A DNA stretch of 64,000 nucleotides from an uncultured Tateyamaria sp. (GCF_947504105.1 NZ_CANNGP010000018.1:1-64000), one strand, 5' to 3'. Shown: positions 37,602-48,494, counted from the first letter of the stretch. Program-made: numbers and translations. Notes: generated by a model from the letters alone, not told the origin.

Positions 37602-37623
37602 GGCCGCCTCGTGCGAGGCGGCC
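37602..37623 (-). terminator. Perfect hairpin after the methylmalonyl-CoA mutase gene
   Basis: GGCCGCCTCG and CGAGGCGGCC form a perfect 10-bp stem with a 2-base gap, 9 bases past the mutase stop on the minus strand. The T-run is displaced (ATTGCTTCTGTTTT), so it is a probable but imperfect terminator. Confidence 0.6.
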
Positions 37624-37631
37624 CTCATAGA

Positions 37632-39767
37632 TCAAGCGGCAGCCTCACCACCCTGCAGGATGTTCAGGATATGTTGCGCGGCATCCGGGATGTTGGTGCC
37701 CGGACCAAAGATCGCCTTGACGCCTGCGTCATAGAGATACTGGTAGTCCTGCTGTGGGATCACACCGCCGCAGATCACGATGATATCCTCGGCGCCCGCG
37801 TCCTTCAGCGCCTGCACCAGTTGCGGGGCCAGCGTTTTGTGCCCGGCGGCCTGCGAGGAAATCCCAACAACGTGCACGTCGTTGTCGACGGCGTCCTGCG
37901 CCGCTTCGGCCGGGGTCTGGAACAGCGGGCCGACATCCACGTCAAAGCCGATATCGGCAAAGGCCGTCGCGATCACCTTGGCGCCACGGTCATGCCCGTC
38001 CTGCCCCATCTTGACTACCAGCATGCGTGGGCGGCGGCCCTCAACCTCGGCAAAGTCTTCCACCGATTTCTGAATGGCAGCGAACCCTTCGTCGCCCTCG
38101 TAGGCGGCACCATATACACCAGCGAGTGTTTTCACCTCGGCCCGGTGGCGCCCGAATTCCTTCTCCATCGCCATGCTGATCTCTCCCACCGTTGCACGTG
38201 CCCGCGCCGCTTCAACCGCGGCCTCCAAAAGGTTGCCGTCCGCTGCGGCAACGGCGCTCAGCGCATCAAGCGCGGCTTGGCACGCCTCTTCGTCCCGTTC
38301 CGCCCGGATACGCGTCAGACGCGCGATTTGACTGTCGCGCACGGCTGCATTGTCGATATCGAGGATGTCGATTTCGTCCTCTTTCTCGAGGCGGAACTTA
38401 TTGACGCCCACAATCACCTCGTCACCGCGATCGATCATTGCCTGACGCTTGGCCGCGGCTTCTTCGATCCGCAGCTTGGGCATGCCGGAGCCCACGGCCT
38501 TGGTCATGCCGCCCATCTCCTCGACCTCTTCGATCAGCTTCCAGGCTTCTTCGGCCAGGTCGTGGGTCAGCTTTTCGACATAGTAGGATCCGGCCAGCGG
38601 ATCGACCACGTTGGTTACGCCCGTCTCGTTCTGAAGGATCAGCTGCGTGTTCCGGGCGACCCGGCTGGAAAACTGTGTGGGCAACGCGATGGCTTCGTCA
38701 AAGCTGTTGGTGTGCAGCGACTGTGTGCCGCCCAACACCGCGCTCATCGCCTCGAACGCGGTACGAACCAAGTTGTTGTATGGGTCCTGTTCCTGCAGGC
38801 TGACACCGCTGGTCTGACAATGGGTGCGCAGCATGGAGGACTTGGGGTTTTTCGGTTCAAACTCGGACATGATGCGGTGCCACAGCAGTCGCGCAGCGCG
38901 CAGCTTGGCCGCTTCCATGAAGAAGTTCATGCCGATGGCAAAAAAGAACGACAGACGGCCTGCGAACTTGTCAACGTCCATGCCACGAGCGATGGCGGCG
39001 CGCACGTATTCACGCCCGTCCGCAAGGGTAAAGGCAAGCTCCTGCACAAGGTTCGCGCCAGCCTCTTGCATGTGGTAGCCCGAGATGCTGATCGAGTTGA
39101 ACTTGGGCATGTCGTTCGAGGTGTATTCGATGATATCCGCGATGATCCGCATGCTTGGTTCGGGCGGATAGATATAGGTGTTGCGAACCATGAACTCTTT
39201 CAGAATATCGTTCTGGATGGTCCCGGACAGGGCCGCGCGGTCCACGCCCTGCTCTTCTCCCGCGACGATGAAGTTGGCGAGGATCGGGATAACCGCGCCG
39301 TTCATGGTCATCGACACCGACACCTTGTCGAGCGGGATACCGTCAAACAGAATCTTCATATCCTCGACACTGTCGATGGCCACGCCTGCCTTGCCGACAT
39401 CGCCGACAACCCGTTCGTGGTCGCTGTCATAGCCGCGGTGCGTTGCCAGATCGAAGGCGACCGACACCCCCTGCTGCCCCGCATCCAAGGCTCGGCGGTA
39501 AAAGGCATTTGATTCTTCAGCCGTGGAAAAACCGGCATATTGCCGGATGGTCCATGGACGGCCTGCATACATCGTCGCCTTCACCCCACGGGTGAAAGGG
39601 GCCTGACCGGGAATGGTGCCAAGGTGATCAACATCAGCCAGATCATCTTGGGTATAGATCGGGGCGACATTGATGCCTTCGAGCGTCTCCCACGTCAGAT
39701 CATCGACCGGACGGCCGCGCAGCTCGCCCTCAGCCAGGTTCTGCCATTCGTCTTTCTTGGTCGTCAT
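37632..39767 (-). CDS. Methylmalonyl-CoA mutase
   Basis: Adenosylcobalamin-dependent mutase (711 residues) converting methylmalonyl-CoA to succinyl-CoA. The TIM-barrel domain includes [20 protein letters not shown] and the active-site Y-A-G-F region, then [20 protein letters not shown]. The C-terminal B12-binding domain has [20 protein letters not shown] (D-x-H-x-x-G, His ligand to Co), [13 protein letters not shown] and [15 protein letters not shown]. Both domains are fused in one chain, as in scpA/mcmA-type enzymes. The 5' 38 bases overlap the preceding sulfotransferase-like gene. Confidence 0.96.
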   Translation of the reverse strand: MTTKKDEWQNLAEGELRGRPVDDLTWETLEGINVAPIYTQDDLADVDHLGTIPGQAPFTRGVKATMYAGRPWTIRQYAGFSTAEESNAFYRRALDAGQQGVSVAFDLATHRGYDSDHERVVGDVGKAGVAIDSVEDMKILFDGIPLDKVSVSMTMNGAVIPILANFIVAGEEQGVDRAALSGTIQNDILKEFMVRNTYIYPPEPSMRIIADIIEYTSNDMPKFNSISISGYHMQEAGANLVQELAFTLADGREYVRAAIARGMDVDKFAGRLSFFFAIGMNFFMEAAKLRAARLLWHRIMSEFEPKNPKSSMLRTHCQTSGVSLQEQDPYNNLVRTAFEAMSAVLGGTQSLHTNSFDEAIALPTQFSSRVARNTQLILQNETGVTNVVDPLAGSYYVEKLTHDLAEEAWKLIEEVEEMGGMTKAVGSGMPKLRIEEAAAKRQAMIDRGDEVIVGVNKFRLEKEDEIDILDIDNAAVRDSQIARLTRIRAERDEEACQAALDALSAVAAADGNLLEAAVEAARARATVGEISMAMEKEFGRHRAEVKTLAGVYGAAYEGDEGFAAIQKSVEDFAEVEGRRPRMLVVKMGQDGHDRGAKVIATAFADIGFDVDVGPLFQTPAEAAQDAVDNDVHVVGISSQAAGHKTLAPQLVQALKDAGAEDIIVICGGVIPQQDYQYLYDAGVKAIFGPGTNIPDAAQHILNILQGGEAAA

Positions 39768-40665
39768 GTCCTTGTCCTCTTGTCAGCGGACCATGCGGCA
39801 GGGTTTGCGCCGCTCCTCTGTGGCCCAAATCCTCTGTCAGTGTTGCTAGTCCGTCGGCACCGGCGGTGAGCCAGTGGATGTCGTCCATATACGCCTCGCG
39901 CATGGCGGCAGTCGCCGCTGGGTCGAACGGGGCCCATCGCGAAGCGAGCCCACTGATCAGCCCTGGATTGTCGCCCCGATCGGCGAGCACATTACGCAAT
40001 TCAGACGCTGTCGGCGATCGGTTCAACCAAGTCTCGGCCGCGTTGCGTGGGCCATGCAAGCCCGTCACGCCTTGGAACATTGCATCAGGCCGACCTGCGG
40101 TGCGTTCAAAGGGGACGATGACGATCTTTGCCCCCGGTACGGCGCAGGCGACATCGGCAATAACATCACGCCAGCTGCGTGGACCAAAGGCCACACGCAG
40201 CAGTTGATCCGGCTCGAGTATCGTATGCCCGCGCGCCACGCAATATGACGTGGCCGAGCTCCAGTAGTGGTTCAGCGCCCGTACCGACATCACGACCGTG
40301 TCGATATGCCCATCGAAGGCAGTAGCATAGCGCGCCATCCGTTCGCCGACGTCACCGTACAACGACCGGCTGCGCATATTGCGGCGCATCGTGCCCAGCA
40401 TGTTTTCATCCGATACAAGGAGGGTCTTGATTCCGTTGCGTTCGGCCTTGTTCAATTGCAGCAGGACCCGCCCGCGCGCTCGACGTGCTGACCGATGCCC
40501 GCCCCCCACGCCTGGCTGGATGCCGGCAAACAGCCCTTTTCGGGTGCGCAGCGGCCCCCAAAACCCGATGCGACGTGTGCGCATGAAATCAGAATCCCGG
40601 CGGATGTAAGCCTGGAAAGAAGTCGTTCCGGTGCGATGTGCACCAATATGCAAGATGACCTTCAT
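39730..40665 (-). CDS. Sulfotransferase-like P-loop protein
   Basis: A protein of about 311 residues beginning [20 protein letters not shown], where HRTGTTSFQ is a 5'-phosphosulfate-type P-loop as in PAPS-dependent sulfotransferases. A later strand [20 protein letters not shown] could be the 3'-phosphate side. The overall similarity to characterised sulfotransferases looks weak. The frame is open upstream; ATG 40663-40665 or the ATG seven codons earlier are the only starts close to the P-loop. It sits between pccA and the mutase gene and overlaps the latter. Confidence 0.7.
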   Translation of the reverse strand: MKVILHIGAHRTGTTSFQAYIRRDSDFMRTRRIGFWGPLRTRKGLFAGIQPGVGGGHRSARRARGRVLLQLNKAERNGIKTLLVSDENMLGTMRRNMRSRSLYGDVGERMARYATAFDGHIDTVVMSVRALNHYWSSATSYCVARGHTILEPDQLLRVAFGPRSWRDVIADVACAVPGAKIVIVPFERTAGRPDAMFQGVTGLHGPRNAAETWLNRSPTASELRNVLADRGDNPGLISGLASRWAPFDPAATAAMREAYMDDIHWLTAGADGLATLTEDLGHRGAAQTLPHGPLTRGQGHDDQERRMAEPG

Positions 40666-40831
40666 GCCGTTTGTGTCCTTTACCATGGCCGCACGTCGCC
40701 CGGCAAAACCCCGGCGATCATGGTTAAGGCGTCGCACGCAAAGGCTTGCCGAGCGATTAAAGCTAAAATTGACGCGAGCAGCCGTCGTAATTGCCGAAAA
40801 AGCCGCTACATTGGAGAAGGCAGGAGGGCAG

Positions 40832-41281
40832 ATGAAACACGTATTACCCATTGTTCTGGTTGGTCTTTTCGGCGGCTCGGCTGTCATTGCGGAAAGCGGA
40901 GATACGGCCGCATCTTCCATCTTCATCACAACCGATGTGCAGGATTTGAACGAATTCGTCTGGGAAAACCGGCCTATCGTCGTGTTCGCTGACAGTCCGA
41001 ATGACCCGAACTTCCGACAACAGATAGAGTTTCTGGAAGAGCGCGCCGACGAGTTGGCTGAGCGCGATGTGGTTGTACTCACGGACACCGATCCGTTGAA
41101 AGATAGCGCCTTGCGCCAGAAATTGCGCCCGCGTGGTTTCATGATGGTGCTTGTCAGCAAGGATGGCAGCGTATTGCTACGCAAACCTTTCCCCTGGAGT
41201 GTACGCGAACTGATGCGCAGCATTGATCGACTACCGAGTCGGCAACGCGAAATCCGCGAAAGACGGGAGTCTGACGGTTGA
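40832..41281 (+). CDS. DUF4174 exported protein
   Basis: A 149-residue protein with a signal peptide (MKHVLPIVLVGLFGGSAVIA) and a DUF4174 domain: FVWENRPIVVFADSPNDPNF, QQIEFLEERADELAERDVVV, LRPRGFMMVLVSKDGSVLLR. The fold is thioredoxin-like without a CxxC. A good ribosome site (AGGAGGG) precedes ATG 40832. It is the only plus-strand gene within the propionate region, divergent from the sulfotransferase-like gene. Confidence 0.85.
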   Translation: MKHVLPIVLVGLFGGSAVIAESGDTAASSIFITTDVQDLNEFVWENRPIVVFADSPNDPNFRQQIEFLEERADELAERDVVVLTDTDPLKDSALRQKLRPRGFMMVLVSKDGSVLLRKPFPWSVRELMRSIDRLPSRQREIRERRESDG

Positions 41282-41393
41282 GCGATTGGGGCCGCTGCTG
41301 TGAGGTTTTGAATGTCACAATCAACGGGCCTGCGGAAAGCACATGCACCCCACGGCTTGGCTGAAGACCAGCCAGTTATGTGGGACGCAAAAC

Positions 41394-43415
41394 TCACTCG
41401 AATTCCATGATCACATCATCAACGGCCAGACTGTCGCCAGCGCCCGCATTGATCTTGGACACGATGCCCTTCTTCTCGGCGCGCAGGATATTCTCCATCT
41501 TCATCGCCTCGATCGTGCATAGGGCCTGACCCTCTTGCACTTCGTCGCCTTCGGCCACATCGACCTTCACAACAAGGCCGGGCATGGGGCATAGCAGCAT
41601 CTTCGATGTGTCTGGCGGCGTCTTTTCCGGCATCAGGCGGGCAAGCTCTGCCTGACGTGGCGAACGGACATGCACCTTGAGATCCGCGCCACGGGTGCGG
41701 ATGCGGAAACCGCCCGACACCTTGCCGACTTTCAAAACCAAAGGCGCGCCATCTACCGTCATCTCGGCCAATTGATCGCCTGGTGTCCAATCACCGGACA
41801 CGCGCAGGGCCGACCCACCATCGAAGGCCACGGTGGCGCCCTCGTGGTCTGCGTCGATTACGACGTCATAGGACAGACCTTGGAGGCTGACATTCCAGTC
41901 CGTGCCAACCTTACGCTCGTGATTGTCCATGCGGCCCGACACGCGTGCGCGCCGGATTTCGGCCACGCGGTGCATGGCAGCACAGGCCGCCGCGATACGG
42001 CGCAAGTCTGTTTCCGACAGTTCGACCCCTTCGAAACCATCGGGATATTCTTCGGCAATGAAGGCGGTTGTCATATCGCCCGAAACAAACTTCGGATGGT
42101 CCATGACAGCGCTCAGGAATGGTAGGTTGTGACCAATGCCCTCAACCTCGAAGCTATCAAGCGCAACGCGCATTGCTTCAATCGCTGTGGCCCGGTCAGG
42201 ACCCCAAGTGCACAGCTTGGCGATCATCGGATCGTAATACATGCTGATCTCGCCACCCTCATAAACACCGGTGTCGTTGCGCACCACGATGCTGTCCGGC
42301 GTCACACCGGGGGTGTAGCTTTCGGTCTCGGCGGGCGGACGATAGCGCGTTAAACGGCCAATCGAGGGCAGGAACCCGCGATAGGGATCCTCTGCATACA
42401 GCCGGTTTTCGATGGCCCAACCATGCAGCTTGACGTCATCCTGCGTGATCGACAGCTTTTCGCCAGCCGCGACGCGGATCATCTGTTCCACAAGGTCAAC
42501 GCCGGTGATCAACTCGGTCACCGGATGTTCCACCTGAAGGCGCGTGTTCATCTCGAGGAAATAGAAGTTCTTGCTGCCGTCCACGATGAACTCGACAGTG
42601 CCCGCGCTGGCATAGCCCACGGCCTTGGCCAGTGCCACGGACTGTTCGCCCATGGCCTTGCGTGTGGCTTCATCCAGGAAGGGCGACGGGGCCTCTTCGA
42701 CCACCTTCTGGTTCCGGCGTTGGATCGAACATTCGCGCTCTCCCAGGTAGATGCCGTTCCCATGGCTGTCGCACAGCACCTGGATTTCAATGTGACGTGG
42801 CTGGGTCACGAACTTTTCGATAAAGATACGGTCGTCACCAAAACTGTTGGCCGCCTCGTTCTTGGACGACTGGAACCCTTCGCGGGCTTCCTCATCATTC
42901 CATGCGATCCGCATCCCCTTGCCGCCGCCGCCAGCCGAGGCCTTGAGCATCACGGGATAGCCAATCTCGTTCGAGATTTTCACAGCTTCGTCTGCGTCCT
43001 CGATCAGGCCCATGTAGCCCGGCACCGTGCTGACGTCTGCCTCCTGAGCGATCTTTTTCGAGGTGATCTTGTCGCCCATGCTCTCAATCGCACCTTTGGG
43101 CGGGCCGACAAAGGCGACACCAGCAGCATCCAAGGCCTCGGCGAACTTGGCATTCTCGGACAGGAAGCCATAGCCAGGGTGCACCGCCTCGGCCCCTGAT
43201 TGTCTGATCGCATCCATCACCTTGTCGATGACGATGTAGGACTGGTTCGCTGGGGGCGGTCCGATATGGATCGTCTCGTCCGCCATCTTGACGTGCAACG
43301 CCTGCGCATCCGCGTCAGAATAGATCGCAACAGTGGGAATCCCCATCTTGCGCGCTGTCTTGATCACACGACAGGCAATCTCGCCCCGGTTGGCAATCAG
43401 TAGTTTCTTGAACAT
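41394..43415 (-). CDS. pccA: Propionyl-CoA carboxylase alpha subunit
   Basis: Biotin carboxylase/carrier subunit (673 residues). The N-terminus MFKKLLIANRGEIACRVIKT is standard. The ATP-grasp domain has MLKASAGGGGKGMRIAWNDE, followed by REFSIQRRNQK-type and LEMNTRLQVEHPVTELITGV segments. The C-terminal biotinyl domain carries EAMKMEN (about 636-642), whose Lys is biotinylated. With PccB it forms methylmalonyl-CoA from propionyl-CoA. A run of small genes separates it from pccB, as often seen in this clade. Confidence 0.96.
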   Translation of the reverse strand: MFKKLLIANRGEIACRVIKTARKMGIPTVAIYSDADAQALHVKMADETIHIGPPPANQSYIVIDKVMDAIRQSGAEAVHPGYGFLSENAKFAEALDAAGVAFVGPPKGAIESMGDKITSKKIAQEADVSTVPGYMGLIEDADEAVKISNEIGYPVMLKASAGGGGKGMRIAWNDEEAREGFQSSKNEAANSFGDDRIFIEKFVTQPRHIEIQVLCDSHGNGIYLGERECSIQRRNQKVVEEAPSPFLDEATRKAMGEQSVALAKAVGYASAGTVEFIVDGSKNFYFLEMNTRLQVEHPVTELITGVDLVEQMIRVAAGEKLSITQDDVKLHGWAIENRLYAEDPYRGFLPSIGRLTRYRPPAETESYTPGVTPDSIVVRNDTGVYEGGEISMYYDPMIAKLCTWGPDRATAIEAMRVALDSFEVEGIGHNLPFLSAVMDHPKFVSGDMTTAFIAEEYPDGFEGVELSETDLRRIAAACAAMHRVAEIRRARVSGRMDNHERKVGTDWNVSLQGLSYDVVIDADHEGATVAFDGGSALRVSGDWTPGDQLAEMTVDGAPLVLKVGKVSGGFRIRTRGADLKVHVRSPRQAELARLMPEKTPPDTSKMLLCPMPGLVVKVDVAEGDEVQEGQALCTIEAMKMENILRAEKKGIVSKINAGAGDSLAVDDVIMEFE

Positions 43416-43445
43416 GGGGCCTCACTTCTTTGGGTCCTGGAACGC

Positions 43446-43479
43446 AAAACACCGCCCTGCCCGAAGACAGGACGGCGTT
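43446..43479 (-). terminator. Minus-strand intrinsic terminator
   Basis: On the minus strand a 14-bp stem (a few G-T pairs) with a TTCG tetraloop is followed by TTTTGC. It lies 42 bases after the small lipoprotein gene at 43521-43724 and before pccA, so it probably separates the two transcripts. Confidence 0.75.
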
Positions 43480-43520
43480 CCGCGTGTGATCTGAAATTGC
43501 GCGCGTGGCGCGGGAGTGCC

Positions 43521-43724
43521 TTAGCAGCGGCTTGGGTATTGGTCGCAGTAAAGCACGTTGGCGCCGGCACCAACGGCTGCGCCTGCAACCGCGTTACCTC
43601 CGAGCACCGCGCTTCCGACACCACCGGCGGCACCGCCGAAAACAGCCTGCTCACCGACAGTGTCACCACATGCCGCCAGTCCGAAGGCTGCGGTCGTGAC
43701 AAGAACAAGGGATTTAATACGCAT
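43521..43724 (-). CDS. Small glycine-rich lipoprotein, copy 1
   Basis: A 67-residue lipoprotein: MRIKSLVLVTTAAFGLAAC (lipobox LAAC, Cys19), then GDTVGEQAVFGGAAGGVGSA and a C-terminal YCDQYPSRC with two Cys. The Gly/Ala-rich hydrophobic middle resembles glycine-zipper outer-membrane proteins. It is a paralogue of the next upstream gene. Function unknown; probably outer-membrane attached. Confidence 0.78.
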   Translation of the reverse strand: MRIKSLVLVTTAAFGLAACGDTVGEQAVFGGAAGGVGSAVLGGNAVAGAAVGAGANVLYCDQYPSRC

Positions 43725-43856
43725 GTGGGTCTTCCTTTATTTGACACCTTTGTGATGTGACAAACGCGATCCCGGATCAACGACCCACGATTAGAAGGAG
43801 AAGAATGCGCATCCCGCCGCCGAAACAGGCGTCCATTGGCACGTGACTGCCGATAA

Positions 43857-44066
43857 TCAGTTGCAGCGCGCCGTGTCGTAGATCTGACAATAGGCAATTC
43901 CGCCGACGGCGCCGACAACAGCACCCGTGCCAACGTCACCGTTAAAGAGGGCTGTACCTGCGGCGCCGACGACAGCACCCGATAGCGCCTGTTCACCAAT
44001 GGTATCGCCGCAAGCGGCCAACCCAAGCGTTGCGACAAGGGCAACAGAGGCAAATTTAAATGACAT
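43857..44066 (-). CDS. Small glycine-rich lipoprotein, copy 2
   Basis: A 69-residue paralogue of copy 1: MSFKFASVALVATLGLAAC (Cys19), then GDTIGEQALSGAVVGAAGTA and a C-terminal YCQIYDTARCN. The shared pattern C-G-D-T-[VI]-G-E-Q-A after the lipidated Cys and the final two-Cys tail show a tandem duplication. Own ribosome site AAGGAAC upstream. Function unknown. Confidence 0.78.
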   Translation of the reverse strand: MSFKFASVALVATLGLAACGDTIGEQALSGAVVGAAGTALFNGDVGTGAVVGAVGGIAYCQIYDTARCN

Positions 44067-44433
44067 GGTATCGGTTCCTTCTCAATCTCTGGATTGGAGT
44101 TAGGAACTGATCGATCCAGAATAAAGCGATCGGGTCTGACACAATCAAACGCTATTGCGTGACACGCTGTAACATCATCCCGCATCTTTTTGCGCTGACA
44201 CAAAAAAAAGGTGGGCAGCATAACATCTTGCGATATTCGCTGCCCACCAGGGGAAGGGGTACGGAAATGGTACACGGCGCCGCAGATAACCTGGGGAAGC
44301 GGCTCCGTAAGATCACGCTCGCATGCTTTTTCCCTGCACACAAAGGGCATACCTCCAGCTAGGCGGGAATGAGCCGGGATTCGCCAATAACGGGAATTCG
44401 GTGGCGGAAAAGCGCCGAGAATTACACGGTTAC
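44067..44433. other. Intergenic region with a minus-strand terminator
   Basis: About 367 bases. It should include the promoter of the glycine-rich lipoprotein copy 2. It also contains a strong minus-strand terminator at 44202-44248, lying 186 bases beyond the stop of the gene at 44434. The DNA between that stop and the terminator shows no convincing gene. Confidence 0.45.
44202..44248 (-). terminator. Intrinsic terminator, minus strand
   Basis: GGTGGGCAGC and GCTGCCCACC form a perfect 10-bp stem around a 19-base loop, followed on the minus strand by eight T residues. Very strong terminator character. It ends either the transcript of the gene at 44434-44790 or a small RNA made between the two. 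Confidence 0.85.
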
Positions 44434-44790
44434 TCATCCCAAATCCTCATCGAACGCATCGGGAAAGGAGGTACGGGCCAAGCTCTCATCAATTCGCAAA
44501 AGTGCTTCGTAATCAGCGGGATCGAACGGATCGGTGGCCGGAATCACTTCCCGGCCAAACAGCCAGGACAGGCGGCCCGCATCCAAATTTCCACGTTCAA
44601 AGGGCTCAGACCCGAAATGCACCCAAAGCGCAGCCAAAAAGGCTGCATCGGCGCGCCTGTCAGCCGACTTACGATCACCAAAACGTTCGCGCCGCTGAAG
44701 CGGTGTCACCCCTTTGGGATTTGGACGACGAATGGTGAATTGGAAATCTGTACCGGTCAAACGACCGGGAAAACCGCGATGTTTCAGCAT
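44434..44790 (-). CDS. Conserved hypothetical protein in the pcc region
   Basis: A 118-residue soluble protein. The N-terminus is basic and beta-like (GTDFQFTIRRPNPKGVTPLQ), followed by an alpha-helical region (ADAAFLAALWVHFGSEPFER) and an acidic tail. No motif recognised. It lies in the series of small genes between pccB and pccA. Confidence 0.65.
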   Translation of the reverse strand: MLKHRGFPGRLTGTDFQFTIRRPNPKGVTPLQRRERFGDRKSADRRADAAFLAALWVHFGSEPFERGNLDAGRLSWLFGREVIPATDPFDPADYEALLRIDESLARTSFPDAFDEDLG

Positions 44791-44819
44791 GTGCTACCCC
44801 CCACGGCAAAGGGGGATGT

Positions 44820-44845
44820 CAGGGCGGGCTGAAACGCCCGCCCTG
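44820..44845 (-). terminator. Hairpin between two small pcc-region genes
   Basis: CAGGGCGGGC and GCCCGCCCTG make a perfect 10-bp stem with a 6-base loop, 5 bases past the stop of the small lipoprotein at 44851. No T-run follows, so it may stabilise the upstream mRNA or act as a partial terminator. Confidence 0.55.
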
Positions 44846-44850
44846 TAGAA

Positions 44851-44997
44851 TTATTTGAACTTGCCGGTGTGGACAGGCTCTTGGCTGATGGGCTCAGGCT
44901 CGACAACCACGAAATCGTCGTCGTTGTTGTTGCGGCCGCAGGCTGCAACCAGAACCATGAGGCTAACCATGCCCAAAACTTTGATGCTCTTCGACAT
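44851..44997 (-). CDS. Very small lipoprotein (48 residues)
   Basis: A short gene starting ATG 44995-44997: MSKSIKVLGMVSLMVLVAAC is a lipoprotein signal (lipobox VAAC, Cys20), followed by an Asn/Asp-rich and Val/Pro-rich tail (GRNNNDDDFVVVEPEP) ending TGKFK. A GGAGAGA ribosome site is just upstream. Such mini-lipoproteins are common in this pcc neighbourhood in roseobacters. Function unknown. Confidence 0.75.
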   Translation of the reverse strand: MSKSIKVLGMVSLMVLVAACGRNNNDDDFVVVEPEPISQEPVHTGKFK

Positions 44998-45175
44998 CCG
45001 TCTCTCCTGTAGTCAACTTCCGAACATGCAAAATCGCATGCCCTATGCGAGGTAACGCGGTCTTGGGGACCGCTCTTTCGGGCTATACGTGATTTTCCGG
45101 GGGAATGATATGGGGCCACACAGGCTTGCGCGGGTTGTGGCCTCAATGCCGCATATGCAAAAATCCGCTTGCGCA

Positions 45176-45664
45176 TCAAAACGCCTCCCAAACACAACCG
45201 TCCGTCTCTGGACGGAAGGCTTCAAAAAACTGGGTTGCCTCTGGATCAGACGTGCCAAACGGCACCGGGCGGTCCATCAGCGAAATGACCACCACATCCG
45301 CCGTCAACTCAAAGTCGGTCAGATAGGTCATCGCAAAGTCGTCACACAGCGCTTGGAAATCACCTTCGGCTTGACCGTAACTTACCGTGCCAGTGTCCTT
45401 GGCAATCTCGGGCGCAATGAACCGGAACCGCACCCAATTTTCCGCCCCAACCGCATCAAGCAGAACCTCGGACAACGATACGGGCTGGCCCGACGGGACC
45501 TCTTGCGCAAGTGCAGTTGAGGCAGCGAGGCAAAGTGCGGATACGCAGCCCCGGACCCAAGACCGTTTCCGGCTTCGGGCTCCTCCCTCCGGGGCTGCTG
45601 TGCGTGCGGTGATAACCCGTCGCACTATTCCATTCGGCTCTGTATGTTGCCGATCACCACTCAT
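45176..45664 (-). CDS. DUF6497-type exported protein
   Basis: A 162-residue protein. A long basic N-region leads into a signal-like segment (VRGCVSALCLAASTALAQEV), then a soluble domain (LLDAVGAENWVRFRFIAPEI, FQALCDDFAMTYLTDFELTA) ending in two conserved-looking parts, VISLMDRPVPFG and DGCVWEAF. This matches the DUF6497 family commonly near pccB in Rhodobacteraceae. The ATG overlaps the cupin gene stop (ATGA); a later in-frame GTG near the signal sequence may be the true start. Confidence 0.72.
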   Translation of the reverse strand: MSGDRQHTEPNGIVRRVITARTAAPEGGARSRKRSWVRGCVSALCLAASTALAQEVPSGQPVSLSEVLLDAVGAENWVRFRFIAPEIAKDTGTVSYGQAEGDFQALCDDFAMTYLTDFELTADVVVISLMDRPVPFGTSDPEATQFFEAFRPETDGCVWEAF

Positions 45665-46056
45665 CGTGCATCTTCTTCTTGCGTTGTAAAGTCTGCAGGC
45701 GCAGTGATTTCGATCAATTCGAGATCATCAGAATGCTTGACTTCGCGGTGTATGATCCCGGGGGGCTGCAAAACGCACGAGCCTGCACGCAGCACATGCT
45801 CGCCCTGCCCCTCATATTCAAAGACGACCCACCCGTGCGTGACATAGACCATCTGGAAATCCAGATCATGGCTGTGCCACGTGCCCGGGCTTTCCATGCC
45901 AGGCACGGCACGGATGACATGTGCGCCGTACGCACCGTTTGTCGCCTCGACGATGCCGAGTTGACGGTACTCAAAGAACGGGCGCAGCCCAGCACCTTCG
46001 AACGCACTGTTATCTGCATGACTGATAGCAAACGCCTGATTCTTCCAAAGGCTCAT
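45661..46056 (-). CDS. Cupin-domain protein
   Basis: A 131-residue single-domain cupin. Motif 1 is seen in GTWHSHDLDFQMVYVTHGWV (His-x-His and a later Gln/His in the metal site) and motif 2 in SCVLQPPGIIHREVKHSDDL. Role unknown; similar small cupins are isomerases, dioxygenases or sensors. Its start overlaps the preceding gene stop and its stop overlaps the next start, so three genes are translationally coupled. Confidence 0.85.
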   Translation of the reverse strand: MSLWKNQAFAISHADNSAFEGAGLRPFFEYRQLGIVEATNGAYGAHVIRAVPGMESPGTWHSHDLDFQMVYVTHGWVVFEYEGQGEHVLRAGSCVLQPPGIIHREVKHSDDLELIEITAPADFTTQEEDAR

Positions 46057-46397
46057 GGCGCGCCCCCTGCAGATCGCACCCAACGCGCACGGTTCTTCGG
46101 GTCATCCAGAACCGCCTGCGCCCGCGATGTTACGGCTGCCGGTACCGGACCGGTAACACGCCCGCCCGCCAGCACCCGCCAACCATTCGCAACCCGCTCC
46201 AAACGTACGACGGGTGAAAACCCCCGCAACCTTTGCAGCGCCCGCCACAGATCTTGGCGTATCTGATGCGCCAGACGCACGGCCCTGCCATCAGGCAAGT
46301 CCGTGCGCACCACGAAATCAAAGCGCGGCGGCAGATGGCGGCACAGTGTGACGCTGGCACCGTCGCGTTGGATATGCCAGCGCTTACCCATGGACAC
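46053..46397 (-). CDS. Conserved hypothetical protein
   Basis: A basic 114-residue protein (MSMGKRWHIQRDGASVTLCR; LAHQIRQDLWRALQRLRGFS; WRVLAGGRVTGPVPA) with no recognised domain. The Trp/Arg-rich character suggests nucleic-acid or membrane contact, but this is speculation. Coupled with the cupin gene by an ATGA overlap. Confidence 0.65.
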   Translation of the reverse strand: MSMGKRWHIQRDGASVTLCRHLPPRFDFVVRTDLPDGRAVRLAHQIRQDLWRALQRLRGFSPVVRLERVANGWRVLAGGRVTGPVPAAVTSRAQAVLDDPKNRARWVRSAGGAP

Positions 46398-46451
46398 AGC
46401 ACCACGCGGTTTTGCCGGCGCTGAGCGGCGATGTTTTGCAGGGCCTTATAA

Positions 46452-46928
46452 TCACCGTCCAAAGAACCTGATGCCGCGGCAGTTGGCATTCGTGAATGCG
46501 GGCTGGACCTCGATCTCGGATCGCGATTTCGGCACGAAATCTCCGGAATTGGCAACACGCGGCCAGAACAGACGAATGACAATCCGATTGTAACGTTGCC
46601 CCGCAAGCTCTTGCTTGATCGTTGGCAAGAAGGTCTGGCAGATGCCACGCATCCGCTTACCGACGACCTGCCGTGACCCTGAAAACGTCCCGAACATTGC
46701 CACGTCGATCTGACCTGCTGCATTCCTCGAAGACTTCGAACTTGCCCCATCATCACGGGTGAGTGTGGTCGTGATGGACGTTGAACCGATATCCAGCAAG
46801 CAACCGTAGGCCCCGTCACCCAAATCAAACGCTTGCTTACCACGACAATCCCGTTCCTGTTGCGCCAGGGCAGGAACCGCAAAACATACGAACACAACTG
46901 TTAAAATGAACCGCACATACTTCTCCAT
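46452..46928 (-). CDS. Exported hypothetical protein
   Basis: A 158-residue protein with a signal peptide (FILTVVFVCFAVPALAQQ) and four cysteines in the mature part (RDCRGK, YGCLLD, GICQTF, NANCRG), suggesting two disulfides in the periplasm. No family recognised. It is 33 bases downstream of pccB and probably co-transcribed with it. Confidence 0.68.
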   Translation of the reverse strand: MEKYVRFILTVVFVCFAVPALAQQERDCRGKQAFDLGDGAYGCLLDIGSTSITTTLTRDDGASSKSSRNAAGQIDVAMFGTFSGSRQVVGKRMRGICQTFLPTIKQELAGQRYNRIVIRLFWPRVANSGDFVPKSRSEIEVQPAFTNANCRGIRFFGR

Positions 46929-46961
46929 ATTTGTTTTCGAGGACCGCCCTTTGCGATTCCC

Positions 46962-48494
<1,533 letters not shown>

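Noticed and set aside
37410-39512. A 700-codon plus-strand frame over the methylmalonyl-CoA mutase gene
   Set aside because: Complement of a clear enzyme gene; Gly/Arg/His-rich shadow typical of GC-rich DNA.
40666-41397. N-terminal extension of the sulfotransferase-like frame
   Set aside because: It is antisense to the DUF4174 gene and lacks protein-like sequence; the P-loop start is at 40665.
46130-46897. A 255-codon minus-strand frame overlapping two small genes
   Set aside because: It competes with two better-supported genes (one with a signal peptide, one coupled to the cupin gene) and has no domain.
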